From assembly GCA_044226655.1 (NCBI GenBank), contig JBGAGO010000002.1, positions 372,001 through 436,000 on the forward strand: a stretch of DNA of 64,000 nt. The letters are read 5' to 3'. This document shows positions 52,478 through 60,845 of this stretch, in pieces. A program made the translations under genes and the position numbers. The stretch comes from JBEVOS01 sp044226655. Lineage in GTDB: Bacteria > Pseudomonadota > Alphaproteobacteria > Caulobacterales > Aquidulcibacteraceae. Within the stretch, counting starts at the first letter, position 1. Every line of letters begins with the position of its first letter. Below the pieces are notes generated by a model. It searched no databases. It worked only from the letters and a program-made list of their open reading frames with translations, and was not told where the DNA came from.

Positions 52478-52916
52478 TTTGGCCGCTCCCTTGTTCACTG
52501 CGGGAGCCGCTGCGCCAATTTGGCGTCATCCGGCACCCCACCCCAACCGACGTGCATTATTCGCGCCGTCAGGGAGGAACATCGCGTGCTTGATTTGAGA
52601 TAAGGTTAAGCCGGATCAGCCTCGACTTGGTTTTTTGCGTTTAACCTTGCGGTGACAAAGACGAAGAGATCGTTGCTCTAGAAGATCGACACCGCATCCG
52701 CGTCTCCGCACGCGAGCCCACAAAGACATCGGCTCACGCGGGCGTGAACGCGCCAAGTCATCGCGCCGCCGCTGACAAGGTTTGGCACAACAAAAAACGC
52801 GGCTCCCGCGCCCATTCAGGCCCAGTTCAGGCGCCCTCTGACAATCTTGGCGGCAGAAGGGGATCAAACCCCTCGACCCAACCGTTTGCACGCCCTGATC
52901 TTGAAGGAGAGATGCA
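52478..52916. other. Gene-poor gap upstream of the RcnB-like gene
   Basis: I see no supported gene in these roughly 440 bases. They hold AAGGTTAA/TTAACCTT (52602-52648, wide loop) and a T-arm-like fragment near 52850-52880 that does not extend to a full tRNA. The ribosome site GAAGGAGAG for the next gene is at the right end. The region is less GC-rich than its flanks and probably contains promoters. Confidence 0.45.
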
Positions 52917-53399
52917 ATGAAGAAGATTGCTCTTATGGCGATGGCCGCCGCGACGGCGTTCGCGCCCATGCTGTCCACGCCCGCGTTCGCCGATCCGCCG
53001 CGGCATCACGATGACCGGCGCGACGATCGCTATGACCGGCGCGATGATCGCCGGGACGATCGCCGCGATGACCGCCGCAATTATCGCGAAGGCTATCGTG
53101 AAGGCCGCTGGGATGCGCGCCAGCACAATGGCTATTCCTACAACGGCCGCTGGTATTATGGCCCGCCGCCGGCCGCCTATTACGGCCGTCCTGGCTATTC
53201 GCCGGGCTATCACGCCTGGCGCCGCGGCGACCGTGTGCCGGCCTATTACCGCGATCGCTATGCGGCGGTCGATTATCGCTACCACCGCGGCCTCTACGCC
53301 CCGCCGCGTGGCTATCATTGGGTCCAAGACGACCGCGGCGCCTACCTGTTGGTCGGCATTGCGACCGGCGCGATCCTCGCGGCGATCCTGAACAACTAA
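52917..53399 (+). CDS. RcnB family periplasmic protein
   Basis: A 160-residue exported protein: signal peptide about 1-25 (cleavage near AFA-DPP), a low-complexity Asp/Arg/Tyr segment (about 30-58), then the conserved part WRRGDRVPAYYRDRY and LYAPPRGYHWVQDDRGAYLL ending in a hydrophobic IATGAILAAILNN. RcnB-like proteins are linked to nickel/cobalt homeostasis in E. coli; most members are uncharacterised and no rcnA efflux gene is nearby, so a metal role is only family-based. Confidence 0.83.
   Translation: MKKIALMAMAAATAFAPMLSTPAFADPPRHHDDRRDDRYDRRDDRRDDRRDDRRNYREGYREGRWDARQHNGYSYNGRWYYGPPPAAYYGRPGYSPGYHAWRRGDRVPAYYRDRYAAVDYRYHRGLYAPPRGYHWVQDDRGAYLLVGIATGAILAAILNN
53018..53085 (+). repeat. 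Short tandem repeat coding for Asp-Asp-Arg units
   Basis: Six or so imperfect copies of a 12-base unit of the CGGCGCGATGAC type lie inside the RcnB-like gene and encode a run of RDD/DDR residues. Such a tract can change length by slippage in multiples of whole codons, giving length variants of the charged segment. Confidence 0.6.
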
Positions 53400-53422
53400 G
53401 ACCGCGTTCGCCGAACGTGTGT

Positions 53423-53447
53423 GCGCCCCGGGCTCTGTCCGGGGCGC
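53423..53447 (+). terminator. Hairpin after the RcnB-like gene
   Basis: GCGCCCCGG and CCGGGGCGC pair as a nine-base stem around GCTCTGT, 23 bases past the stop. It is followed by TTGCGCG and lacks a T-run, so its strength as a terminator is uncertain. Confidence 0.5.
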
Positions 53448-53519
53448 TTGCGCGTGCGCGGCGTGCTTAACGCCGCCTCAACCGTTTCACGCCAGCGTGC
53501 GCGCACTCGTTGATGGAAA

Positions 53520-53696
53520 ATGCGCATGCTGATCTTCCTGTGGTTCTACGTCGTGGTCGCCGCCGCGTTCCCGAACGGCCCCGTCGTGATGGCGAAACAT
53601 GCCGAGGCGGTGCAGACGCATATGCGCGGCATGATCGAGGTGGTGCAGCCCCGCTCCGGCATCGCGATCGGCGCGGCGAGCGGCTTCGTGCGCTAA
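53520..53696 (+). CDS. Possible small membrane protein
   Basis: A 58-codon frame, MRMLIFLWFYVVVAAAFPNG..., with one hydrophobic N-terminal segment (about 3-17) and a polar tail with KHAEAVQTHMRGMIEVVQ. It ends three bases before the stop of the convergent membrane protein gene, fitting the tight packing here. A GGAAA lies just upstream of the ATG at 53520; 53526 is an alternative start. No family is recognised. It is too short for a 60-residue cutoff and could still be chance. Confidence 0.4.
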   Translation: MRMLIFLWFYVVVAAAFPNGPVVMAKHAEAVQTHMRGMIEVVQPRSGIAIGAASGFVR

Positions 53697-53699
53697 GGC

Positions 53700-54056
53700 T
53701 CAGTCGAACGCCGCGAGCGCTCCGCTCACGCCGAGCAGGATCAGCCAGGCGAAAGACAAGGCCAGCGCCGTGCCGATGAGCCAAAGCGCCCATCGCCATT
53801 TTCGCCAGCCATCGCGAAAATCCGAAGCCTGCACGAACAGGTCGACGGGATAGGCCGCGCAATAGAGAACATTCGCGAGCACGGCGAGAATGAGAAAGAT
53901 CGGGCGGAACGGCGCCCAGCTTTCCCAGCTCGTCGCGCTCGCGAAGAGCGATGGTCCGATCGCCAGCAGCACCAAGGCGGCGAGCGCGACATTGTAGGGG
54001 ATGCGCCCCAGCTCCCAGAAGCGCAGCGCATCGGTGATGTGCTCGCGGCTGAACAT
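53700..54056 (-). CDS. Hypothetical membrane protein next to gatB
   Basis: A 118-residue protein with about three membrane segments (roughly 19-37, 49-70 and 89-112) and a conserved-looking N-terminus, EHITDALRFWELGRIPYNVA. I recall similar small membrane proteins but no named family. It follows gatB by two bases and is presumably co-transcribed. The much longer frame overlapping it runs through gatB in the wrong phase. Confidence 0.68.
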   Translation of the reverse strand: MFSREHITDALRFWELGRIPYNVALAALVLLAIGPSLFASATSWESWAPFRPIFLILAVLANVLYCAAYPVDLFVQASDFRDGWRKWRWALWLIGTALALSFAWLILLGVSGALAAFD

Positions 54057-54058
54057 GC

Positions 54059-55543
54059 TCACTCTACGCCGAGCTTCGCTTTCAGAACCTGATTGACCAC
54101 CGCCGGGTTGGCCTTGCCACCCGTTGCCTTCATGGCCTGGCCGACCCACCAGCCGAAGGCTTTCGGCTTGTCCTTCACCTCGGCGACCTTGTCGGGATTG
54201 GCCGCGATGAGATCGTCGATCGCTTTTTCGATCGCGCCCGTATCGGTGACTTGGCGCAGGCCTTCGCGCTCGACGATGGCGCCGGGCGCATCGCCCGTCT
54301 CCATCATCTTGGCGAACACGTCTTTGGCGATCTTGCCGTTGATCGTGCCGTCCTTGATGAGATCCACCAGCGCGCCGAGCGCCTCCGCGCTCACCGGCGA
54401 TTGCGCCAAAGCGAGGCCGGCCTTGTTGAGCGCGCCGAACAATTCCTGCGTCACCCAATTGGCGGCGAGCTTGGCGTCGCGCCCCTTCGCCACCGCTTCG
54501 AAATAAGCGGCGCTTTCCGCATCGCCGGACAGCACGCCCGCGTCATAGGCCGAGAGGCCGTACGCCTCCGTGAAGCGCTTCTTTTTGGCGTCCGGCAGCT
54601 CGGGCAAGGTCGCCTTGATGCGCGCGACCCAGGCCGCATCGAGCTCCAGCGGCAACAGGTCGGGATCGGGAAAATAGCGGTAATCGTGCGCATCTTCCTT
54701 GGAGCGCATCGGCCAGGTCTCGCCCGCGTCCGGATCGAACCCGCGCGTCTCCTGATCGATCTTGCCGCCGGCCTCCAGAATCTCGATCTGGCGGCGCGCC
54801 TCGTATTCGATCGCCTGCGCCATGAAGCGCACGGAATTGATGTTCTTGATCTCGCAGCGCGTGCCCAAGGGATCGCCGGGCTTGCGCACGGAGACGTTCA
54901 CATCGGCCCGCATAGAGCCCTCGTCCATGTTCCCGTCGCAGGTGCCGAGCGCGCGCACGATCGAACGCAGCTTGGTGAAATAAGCGCCCGCTTCTTTTGC
55001 GCTGCGTATGTCGGGGCGCGAGACGATTTCCATCAGCGCCACGCCCGCGCGGTTGAGATCGATGAAGGTCTCGGTAGGGGAGAGGTCGTGGATGGACTTG
55101 CCGGCGTCCTGCTCGAGATGCAGGCGCTCGATCCGGATCGTCACAGGCGCTTCGCCTTCCGGCTCGATCTCGATTTCGCCCTCGCCCACGATCGGGTGCG
55201 CGAACTGGCTGATCTGATAGCCCTGCGGCAGATCGGGAAAGAAATAATTCTTCCGGTCGAAGCGGCTCTTCAGATGAATTTCTGCGTTGAGGCCGAGGCC
55301 GGTGCGCACCGCCTGCTCCACGCAGAACCGATTGATCACCGGCAGCATGCCCGGCATGGCCGCATCGACCAGGCTGACATGCGCGTTGGGCTCGCCGCCA
55401 TATTCGGCGCTGGCGCCGGAAAACAGCTTGGCCTTCGACGACACCTGCGCGTGGACTTCCAAGCCCACGATCACTTCCCAATCATGTTTGCCGCCGGGGA
55501 CCAGCTGGTCCCTGCGGGCGGTGCGGACGTCGAGTTCGGTCAT
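54059..55543 (-). CDS. gatB: Aspartyl/glutamyl-tRNA amidotransferase subunit B
   Basis: A 494-residue protein. WEVIVGLEVHAQVSSKAKLF, YFFPDLPQGYQISQFAHPIV, AGVALMEIVSRPD and EAYGLSAYDAGVLSGD are GatB hallmarks, and the C-terminal GatB/YqeY domain follows (about 350-494). With GatA and GatC it converts misacylated Glu-tRNAGln (and Asp-tRNAAsn) to the amides. gatA and gatC are not in the window. Confidence 0.97.
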   Translation of the reverse strand: MTELDVRTARRDQLVPGGKHDWEVIVGLEVHAQVSSKAKLFSGASAEYGGEPNAHVSLVDAAMPGMLPVINRFCVEQAVRTGLGLNAEIHLKSRFDRKNYFFPDLPQGYQISQFAHPIVGEGEIEIEPEGEAPVTIRIERLHLEQDAGKSIHDLSPTETFIDLNRAGVALMEIVSRPDIRSAKEAGAYFTKLRSIVRALGTCDGNMDEGSMRADVNVSVRKPGDPLGTRCEIKNINSVRFMAQAIEYEARRQIEILEAGGKIDQETRGFDPDAGETWPMRSKEDAHDYRYFPDPDLLPLELDAAWVARIKATLPELPDAKKKRFTEAYGLSAYDAGVLSGDAESAAYFEAVAKGRDAKLAANWVTQELFGALNKAGLALAQSPVSAEALGALVDLIKDGTINGKIAKDVFAKMMETGDAPGAIVEREGLRQVTDTGAIEKAIDDLIAANPDKVAEVKDKPKAFGWWVGQAMKATGGKANPAVVNQVLKAKLGVE

Positions 55544-55605
55544 AGGGGCGATTTAGGGCGCGCCGCCGCCCGGCGCAACGTGGCGGCCGCCGGCGGCGCG
55601 TGCCG

Positions 55606-56808
55606 TCAATGCACCGCTTGCGTCTCTTCGCGCCGCCCGCCCTGGGCGGGCTCTGCGAGCTGCTCGACGAAATCCTCAGGCGTCGTCCAGACATGGCCGC
55701 TGCGCCCTTCGGCGCGGCCGAAATCGAACAGCGCGCGCATATCCGCGTTGTCGAATTCCAGGGGCCCCTTGAAATCATAATCGCGCGGAATCCGCGTGAA
55801 GCGCAGCGCCAGATGATTGCGCCGCGCAAACTCCGTCGTCAGCGCCAAAGTCGCGCGGGACTGGAACATCTGGCTGGTCTCGAAGCTGCGCGACACGATC
55901 GGCACCGTGTTGAGCGGCGTCGCGTTCAGGCGATTGTCCAGCTTGCCGTTGATGATCACGTAGATATTGCCGCCGCGCAGCTCGGCCATCTGCGCATCGC
56001 TCCACAGCGCGAGCAGCTGCGGCATCACGAAGAACGAGGAGGTCACGCCGCCATCGACGTGCATTTCCTGCATCGGATGGCCGCTGGCGTCGACATTGAT
56101 CATCACCGGCGGAAACACGCCCGGCACGCTGGCCGACGCCACCAGCACGTCGCGGAACAATTCGCGCGCCGGCTCGCCGCCGCGCTCGGCGATCTCGCCC
56201 ATATTCCAGATGATGGCGTCCTGGGTGTCGAGATTGGTGGTCTGCACCAGCAGCAGGCGCCCGCGCCGCGATTCCTGCGCCACCGCATCCACGAGGTCCT
56301 GCGTCACGAAATGATCGACAAGCTCGCGCAGCGGATCGCCGAAATAGAGGCCGGGACGCAGCAGCGCGCTCAAACCCCTGCGGCGCAGCACGCGCGCGGC
56401 GAGCGGGCCGGTATAGGCCTCTTCGAGCTGCGCATCCCAAACGCTGCCCAGGAACGCGAACGGCGCGATGAGGGCGCCCGTCGATACGCCGGTGACGATC
56501 TCGAACTGCGGGCGGCGCCCGACATCCGTGAGCCCGACCAGCGCGCCAGCGCCATACGCGCCGCCAGCCCCGCCGCCGGACAGCGCCAGAATATCCAGGG
56601 ACCCATCGGTTGCGGCCGCGCGCAGCCGGGCCAAAACGGCGGTCACATCGTCCAAAGCGCGTGGATCATTGCCATTGGTGCGGATGGTCGCGGCGAAGCC
56701 CAGAAGCGCCGCATCGGCTGGCGCGGCCGGCGGGCCTGCAATGCGCGGGGGCGTGATGCAGCCGCTTAGAACTGCAAGCGCCGCAAGGGCCCCGATCCAA
56801 CGCGCCAT
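55606..56808 (-). CDS. Patatin-like phospholipase, lipoprotein
   Basis: A 400-residue protein. It carries a lipoprotein signal ending in LSGC (Cys17). The patatin domain has the oxyanion loop SGGGAGGAYG (77-86), the nucleophile Ser109 in GVSTG, and the catalytic Asp in HVDGGVTSSF. It is a membrane-tethered lipid acyl hydrolase, probably in the envelope. The start at 56808 was chosen because GGAGG precedes it by about ten bases and the signal peptide begins there; longer starts at 56817 and 56859 exist. Convergence of signal and lipobox supports it. Confidence 0.87.
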   Translation of the reverse strand: MARWIGALAALAVLSGCITPPRIAGPPAAPADAALLGFAATIRTNGNDPRALDDVTAVLARLRAAATDGSLDILALSGGGAGGAYGAGALVGLTDVGRRPQFEIVTGVSTGALIAPFAFLGSVWDAQLEEAYTGPLAARVLRRRGLSALLRPGLYFGDPLRELVDHFVTQDLVDAVAQESRRGRLLLVQTTNLDTQDAIIWNMGEIAERGGEPARELFRDVLVASASVPGVFPPVMINVDASGHPMQEMHVDGGVTSSFFVMPQLLALWSDAQMAELRGGNIYVIINGKLDNRLNATPLNTVPIVSRSFETSQMFQSRATLALTTEFARRNHLALRFTRIPRDYDFKGPLEFDNADMRALFDFGRAEGRSGHVWTTPEDFVEQLAEPAQGGRREETQAVH

Positions 56809-56890
56809 CTCTTCCATCGCCTCCGCAGCGGGCGCCTTGCGCCGCGAGTGTGGTGGCAAAACGGCGTGACGGAGGCGCGGTTCCGGCAGC

Positions 56891-57664
56891 TTACCAGAGC
56901 CCCTGGCCGACGCCCCCGTCCAACGCGATCGGCGCGAGCGGACGGGCCGCCTCCGCGCCCGAGCGGACGCTTACGGCGCGGATCGCGACCTGCTTCTCGC
57001 CATAGCCGTAGCGATCGATCAGGGCCATCACGCTGTCTGCGCGCATGACCGATTGGGACCGGCAGGAGAGCACGCCCGCCTCATGCCAAAGCGCCTGGCG
57101 TAGCGCGCACTCGGTGACGCGCCCATCGATCGTATAGCGCAGGCGCTGCGCCGGCATGCAACGATAGAGTTCGCCGGTGAAATCGGCGCGGACATCGGCC
57201 GCGGCGAACGTCTGCGCCGCCACCAATTCGCGCCCACGCGCATCCACGCAGACGGCGCGCAAGGTGAGCATGCGAGTTTCTTCGGAAACAGCGACGCCTT
57301 CTTCGCCCACCATCAATGCGCCGGTGGTGACGCCCGTCGCCGCCGCAGCCGCACCGCCGGACCAGGCGCCGCCTCCGCCACCCGTACGAACGACGACATC
57401 CGCGCTCGACGAACGAGCGATGGCGATCGAGGTCGCGCTGGCGCGCGCGCCGACATTGACGCTCACGGACGGCGCCGGCGTGTAGCGGGGCGGCGTGACG
57501 ACCGGCGGGGCGGCGCAGCACGAAGGCGGCGGCGCGCAATTGTGGGTGCAGGCGGGCGGCGCAGGCTGGCAGGAGCCGCATTGCGCCATCGCGGCCGTCG
57601 CCGACAGCGCCAATGTGATGAACGCGATCGCGGCGCGCGCGATGTCTCGACCTGAAACGGCCAT
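56891..57664 (-). CDS. Secreted cysteine-rich hypothetical protein
   Basis: A 256-residue protein with a clear signal peptide (about 1-28, cleavage near AMA-QC). A short Cys/Pro-rich stretch follows (QCGSCQPAPPACTHNCAPPP, then SCCAAPP), then a low-complexity Ala/Gly/Thr region and a C-terminal part with four more cysteines (AVCVDARG, YRCMPAQ, ECALRQA, LSCRSQS) that could form disulfides. No known family. The start at 57664 is where the signal peptide begins. Confidence 0.65.
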   Translation of the reverse strand: MAVSGRDIARAAIAFITLALSATAAMAQCGSCQPAPPACTHNCAPPPSCCAAPPVVTPPRYTPAPSVSVNVGARASATSIAIARSSSADVVVRTGGGGGAWSGGAAAAATGVTTGALMVGEEGVAVSEETRMLTLRAVCVDARGRELVAAQTFAAADVRADFTGELYRCMPAQRLRYTIDGRVTECALRQALWHEAGVLSCRSQSVMRADSVMALIDRYGYGEKQVAIRAVSVRSGAEAARPLAPIALDGGVGQGLW

Positions 57665-57827
57665 GGTCGTCCTCAGCTGTGTTTCCCCCACCGCGCTGCA
57701 ATGGCGGGGCCAGGCTTCGCGCGACGCGAGAAAGAAGACCGCGCTGGGGCGGCTTTCGCCTCTCCGGGATGGGCGCCCGGATTGCGTGAGGAACGCAGGG
57801 ACCAACCGGATACGCAACGATCTCACG

Positions 57828-58358
57828 ATGATGGGCGAAGAGACCTTCCATCCCGATACGCGCGCCCTGCTCGCCTATGGCCGCGCGCTGGCGGGCGCGG
57901 GCGCGGCGCCCAAGCGCGGGCGCGCCGATCATGTGCTCGAACGCCTGTTCGTGATCGAGCGCACGCCGGAGGGCCGCTGGCCCCTGCGCACATTCGGCGC
58001 CGATCTCGTCAAACTGTTCGGGCGCGATCTCAAGGAACACGATTTCGCGACGTTCTGGCTCGAGCCCGATCGCCGCCTGCTGAACGCGTTGATGGACGCC
58101 TCCGGCGCGGCCAACGAGCCCGCGATTGCGCGCGTCGTGGGCGAAGCGGCAGTGGGCCGCGCCCTCGCCGCCGAAATCCTGCTCACGCCCCTGCGCGTCG
58201 AGCCCGCCTTCGGCGACCGCTTCCTCGGCATGTTTCAGGCGCTCGGAGGGGAGGCCTTCACCGAAGGCCGAGCCATTTTGCGCCTGCGCCTCGGTTCGCT
58301 GCACCCCCCGCTCGCCAAGGCGCCGCGCGGCATGCGCCTCGTCGTCAGCAACGATTAA
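57828..58358 (+). CDS. PAS-like domain protein (PF07310 type)
   Basis: A 176-residue protein. TFHPDTRALLAYGRALAGAG and LRTFGADLVKLFGRDLKEHD are the pattern of the alphaproteobacterial PAS_5 group, single-domain proteins of unknown signal. No output domain is attached. Two ATG codons (57828, 57831) are possible starts. The stop shares TTAA (58355-58358) with the convergent GMC gene. Confidence 0.76.
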   Translation: MMGEETFHPDTRALLAYGRALAGAGAAPKRGRADHVLERLFVIERTPEGRWPLRTFGADLVKLFGRDLKEHDFATFWLEPDRRLLNALMDASGAANEPAIARVVGEAAVGRALAAEILLTPLRVEPAFGDRFLGMFQALGGEAFTEGRAILRLRLGSLHPPLAKAPRGMRLVVSND

Positions 58359-60004
58359 GCGGCGGCGTCTTCCGCGATCGGCGCGTCTTCGGGCGCCAGC
58401 AGCGGCTTGCCGAGGATCATATCGGACACCTTCTCCGCGATCATGATCGTGGGCGCATTGGTGTTGCCGCCGATCAGCGTGGGCATCACGGACGCATCGA
58501 TCACGCGCAGACCTTCGATGCCGCGCACGCGCAATTCGCCGTCGAGCGGGGCCTTTGAATCGACGCCCATGCGCACCGTGCCCACCGGGTGATAAATCGT
58601 CTCCGCCGTCTGGCGGATCCAGGCGTCGAGATCGCCGTCGCCGACGATGTTGGAGCCCGGCCGCATTTCCGGCCCGCGATAATCATCCATCGGCTTTTGC
58701 CCGATGATGTCGCGCACCATGCGCACGGCGTCGCGCATGGTCTGGCGGTCCCGCTCGCTCTCCAGATAGTTCGGATCGATGGCGGGGTCGGCCAGCGGAT
58801 CGGCGGAGGCGAGCCGGATCGTGCCTTTGCTTTCGGGCCGCAATTGGCAGGCGTGGATGGTGAAGCCGTCGCGATCGACGGGAACCTTGGCGTGATCGAT
58901 CATGATGGCGTTGACGAAATGCAATTGGATATCGGGCCGATCGAGTTCGCCGCGCGTCTTCAGGAAGGCGCCGGAATGCAGATGGTTGGTGCGGCCCGGG
59001 CCCTCTTTGCGCAGCAGATAATTGAGTCCGACGAGCGCCTGCTTGGAGCCCTTGGTCATGGAATAGACGGTGATGGGCTTGGTGCATTCGTAGATCACCG
59101 AGACGTCGAGGTGATCTTGCAGATTGGCGCCGACCTCCGGCTGATCGAGCACGACGCCGATCCCATGCTGCCTCAAATGATCGGCCGGGCCGATGCCGGA
59201 AAGCTGCAGCAGGTGCGGCGAGTTCACGGCCCCGCCGGCGAGCAGCACTTCGGCGCCGGCCAGCGCTTTGCGCGTTTCCTTGCCGACGATGTATTCGACG
59301 CCGATCGCCTTGGTTCCCTGCAGGATCACTTTGGCGGCGCGCGCATTGGAGATGACGGTCAGATTCGGCCGGCCGAGCACGGGACGCAGATAGGCCATCG
59401 CCGCGCTCCAGCGTTCGCCGTCGCGGATCGTGGTGTGATACGGGCCCATGCCTTCTTGCTGGCGGCCGTTGAAATCGCGCGTCGTCTTGTAGCCGGCCGC
59501 CGCGCCCGCCTGGATGAAGGCCTTGAACAAAGGCGCGCCCGGCGGCGCCTTCGACACCCAGAGCGGGCCGCCTTCGCCGCGCCACGCATCGCCGCCGTCC
59601 TCATTGTGCTCGCTGCGTTTGAAATAGGGCAGCACGTCGCGATAGCCCCAGCCGGTGAGGCCCATCTGGCGCCATTGATCGTAATCGCGCGCATGGCCGC
59701 GAATGTAGATCATGCCGTTGATCGCGCTTGAGCCGCCCCAGCCGCGCCCGCGCGGCCACCACAGCTTGCGATTGCCGAGATGCTTTTGCGGCTCGGTCCA
59801 GAAGCCCCAATTGAAGGCGTTCTTGTCGCGCATTAGCTGGCCAACGCCCGCCGGCATGCGCACCAAGAGGCTCTTGTTCTGACCGCCCGCCTCCAGGAGC
59901 GCGACCTTTACATTCGGATCGGCGCTCAGCCGGTTGGCGAGCACGCAGCCCGCGCTGCCTGCGCCCACGATCACAAAATCAAACCGCCCTTCAGCTTCCG
60001 CCAC
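58355..60004 (-). CDS. GMC family oxidoreductase (choline dehydrogenase-like)
   Basis: A 549-residue FAD enzyme. FVIVGAGSAGCVLANRLSAD binds FAD, WPRGRGWGGSSAINGMIYIR and GGAVNSPHLLQLSGIGP are the two GMC signatures, and the active-site His lies in ETIYHPVGTVRMG near the C-terminus. It should oxidise an alcohol to an aldehyde; choline is possible but no betaine genes are present. It stands alone. Confidence 0.94.
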   Translation of the reverse strand: MAEAEGRFDFVIVGAGSAGCVLANRLSADPNVKVALLEAGGQNKSLLVRMPAGVGQLMRDKNAFNWGFWTEPQKHLGNRKLWWPRGRGWGGSSAINGMIYIRGHARDYDQWRQMGLTGWGYRDVLPYFKRSEHNEDGGDAWRGEGGPLWVSKAPPGAPLFKAFIQAGAAAGYKTTRDFNGRQQEGMGPYHTTIRDGERWSAAMAYLRPVLGRPNLTVISNARAAKVILQGTKAIGVEYIVGKETRKALAGAEVLLAGGAVNSPHLLQLSGIGPADHLRQHGIGVVLDQPEVGANLQDHLDVSVIYECTKPITVYSMTKGSKQALVGLNYLLRKEGPGRTNHLHSGAFLKTRGELDRPDIQLHFVNAIMIDHAKVPVDRDGFTIHACQLRPESKGTIRLASADPLADPAIDPNYLESERDRQTMRDAVRMVRDIIGQKPMDDYRGPEMRPGSNIVGDGDLDAWIRQTAETIYHPVGTVRMGVDSKAPLDGELRVRGIEGLRVIDASVMPTLIGGNTNAPTIMIAEKVSDMILGKPLLAPEDAPIAEDAAA

Positions 60005-60113
60005 GGCGCCTTCTCCTAAATCTCTTCGGCGCTGATAGAGCGCGCCCGCGGCGAGGACGCAACAATCCGCGCCAGAAAGGCTTTATTTACGTTATCAGCC
60101 GAGTAATCGAATC

Positions 60114-60731
60114 GTGACCGGTCAAGCCGCCTCCCTGTCCGCCGCCTACGAGAAGATGCGCACCCTGCGCGCCTCTCCGGCCGAGCGGAGGCGCTTTCGC
60201 CGTGTGCCGCTGGGCGTGCGCGGGCGGATGATGGACGGCGCGGGCGTCGAGCACGATTGCCGCACCGCCGACATCTCCCCCGGCGATCTGCGCGTGCTGT
60301 CGGCGGCGAACGTTCGCGTGGGCGATCGGATCATTTTCTACCTGGATGAGCTGGGCCGGCTCGAAGGCAAGGTCGTGCGCGCCTCCGCCGACGGCGAATT
60401 CGCCGTTGTGCTCCACGCCACCCCGCACAAGCGCGAGCGGCTGGCGGAATCGCTCACCTGGATGATGAGCCGCGACCGCTTCGATGACGGCGCGCTCGAT
60501 CTGCGCCGCCCGCGGGAGGGCGGGGGAGCGGCCGCGCATATGACGCTCGACGGCGGCGCCGTGATCGAAGGCGAAGTGATCGACTTTTCGCTGGTGGGCA
60601 TGGCGATCAAAACCAGCCAGCCGCGCCCGGCCATCGGCACATGGGTGCGCATCGGCGGCCTGGACGGGCGGGTCGCGCGCTACGTCGAGAACGGTTTCGC
60701 CATCGATTTCGATTCGCGTCCGCCGCGCTGA
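60114..60731 (+). CDS. Tandem PilZ-like domain protein
   Basis: A 205-residue protein. The first PilZ part has the c-di-GMP motif RRRFRRVPL (RxxxR near 25-33) and TADISPGDLRV (DxSxxG, near 50-60). The second half has a similar strand set with VIDFSLVGMAIKT near 157-169 but no clear RxxxR. It probably binds c-di-GMP through the first domain. The GTG start at 60114 is the only one giving the full N-terminus. The neighbouring holdfast locus makes a c-di-GMP link attractive but unproven. Confidence 0.75.
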   Translation: MTGQAASLSAAYEKMRTLRASPAERRRFRRVPLGVRGRMMDGAGVEHDCRTADISPGDLRVLSAANVRVGDRIIFYLDELGRLEGKVVRASADGEFAVVLHATPHKRERLAESLTWMMSRDRFDDGALDLRRPREGGGAAAHMTLDGGAVIEGEVIDFSLVGMAIKTSQPRPAIGTWVRIGGLDGRVARYVENGFAIDFDSRPPR

Positions 60732-60845
60732 CGCTGCCCTGGCGCCGGATTTGCTGCCTCACGCTCGCCTGACGCGCGATCCGTGCGTGAGGGCGTTAAC
60801 TGTCTCGAAACGGCAAATCGCCTTTTCGTACAGGAGAGGCATAGC

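Noticed and set aside
52850..52885. tRNA-like 3' half (GGGG-TTTGATC-CCC T-arm followed by CTGCCGCCA on the minus strand)
   Set aside because: No matching acceptor 5' strand, D arm or anticodon arm is found upstream on that strand within tRNA distance, and the acceptor/CCA register is off; treated as a chance T-arm-like hairpin.
53018..53085. Short regular repeats considered as a CRISPR array
   Set aside because: The unit is about 12 bases, lies inside a coding frame and has no spacers; it encodes an Asp/Arg tract.
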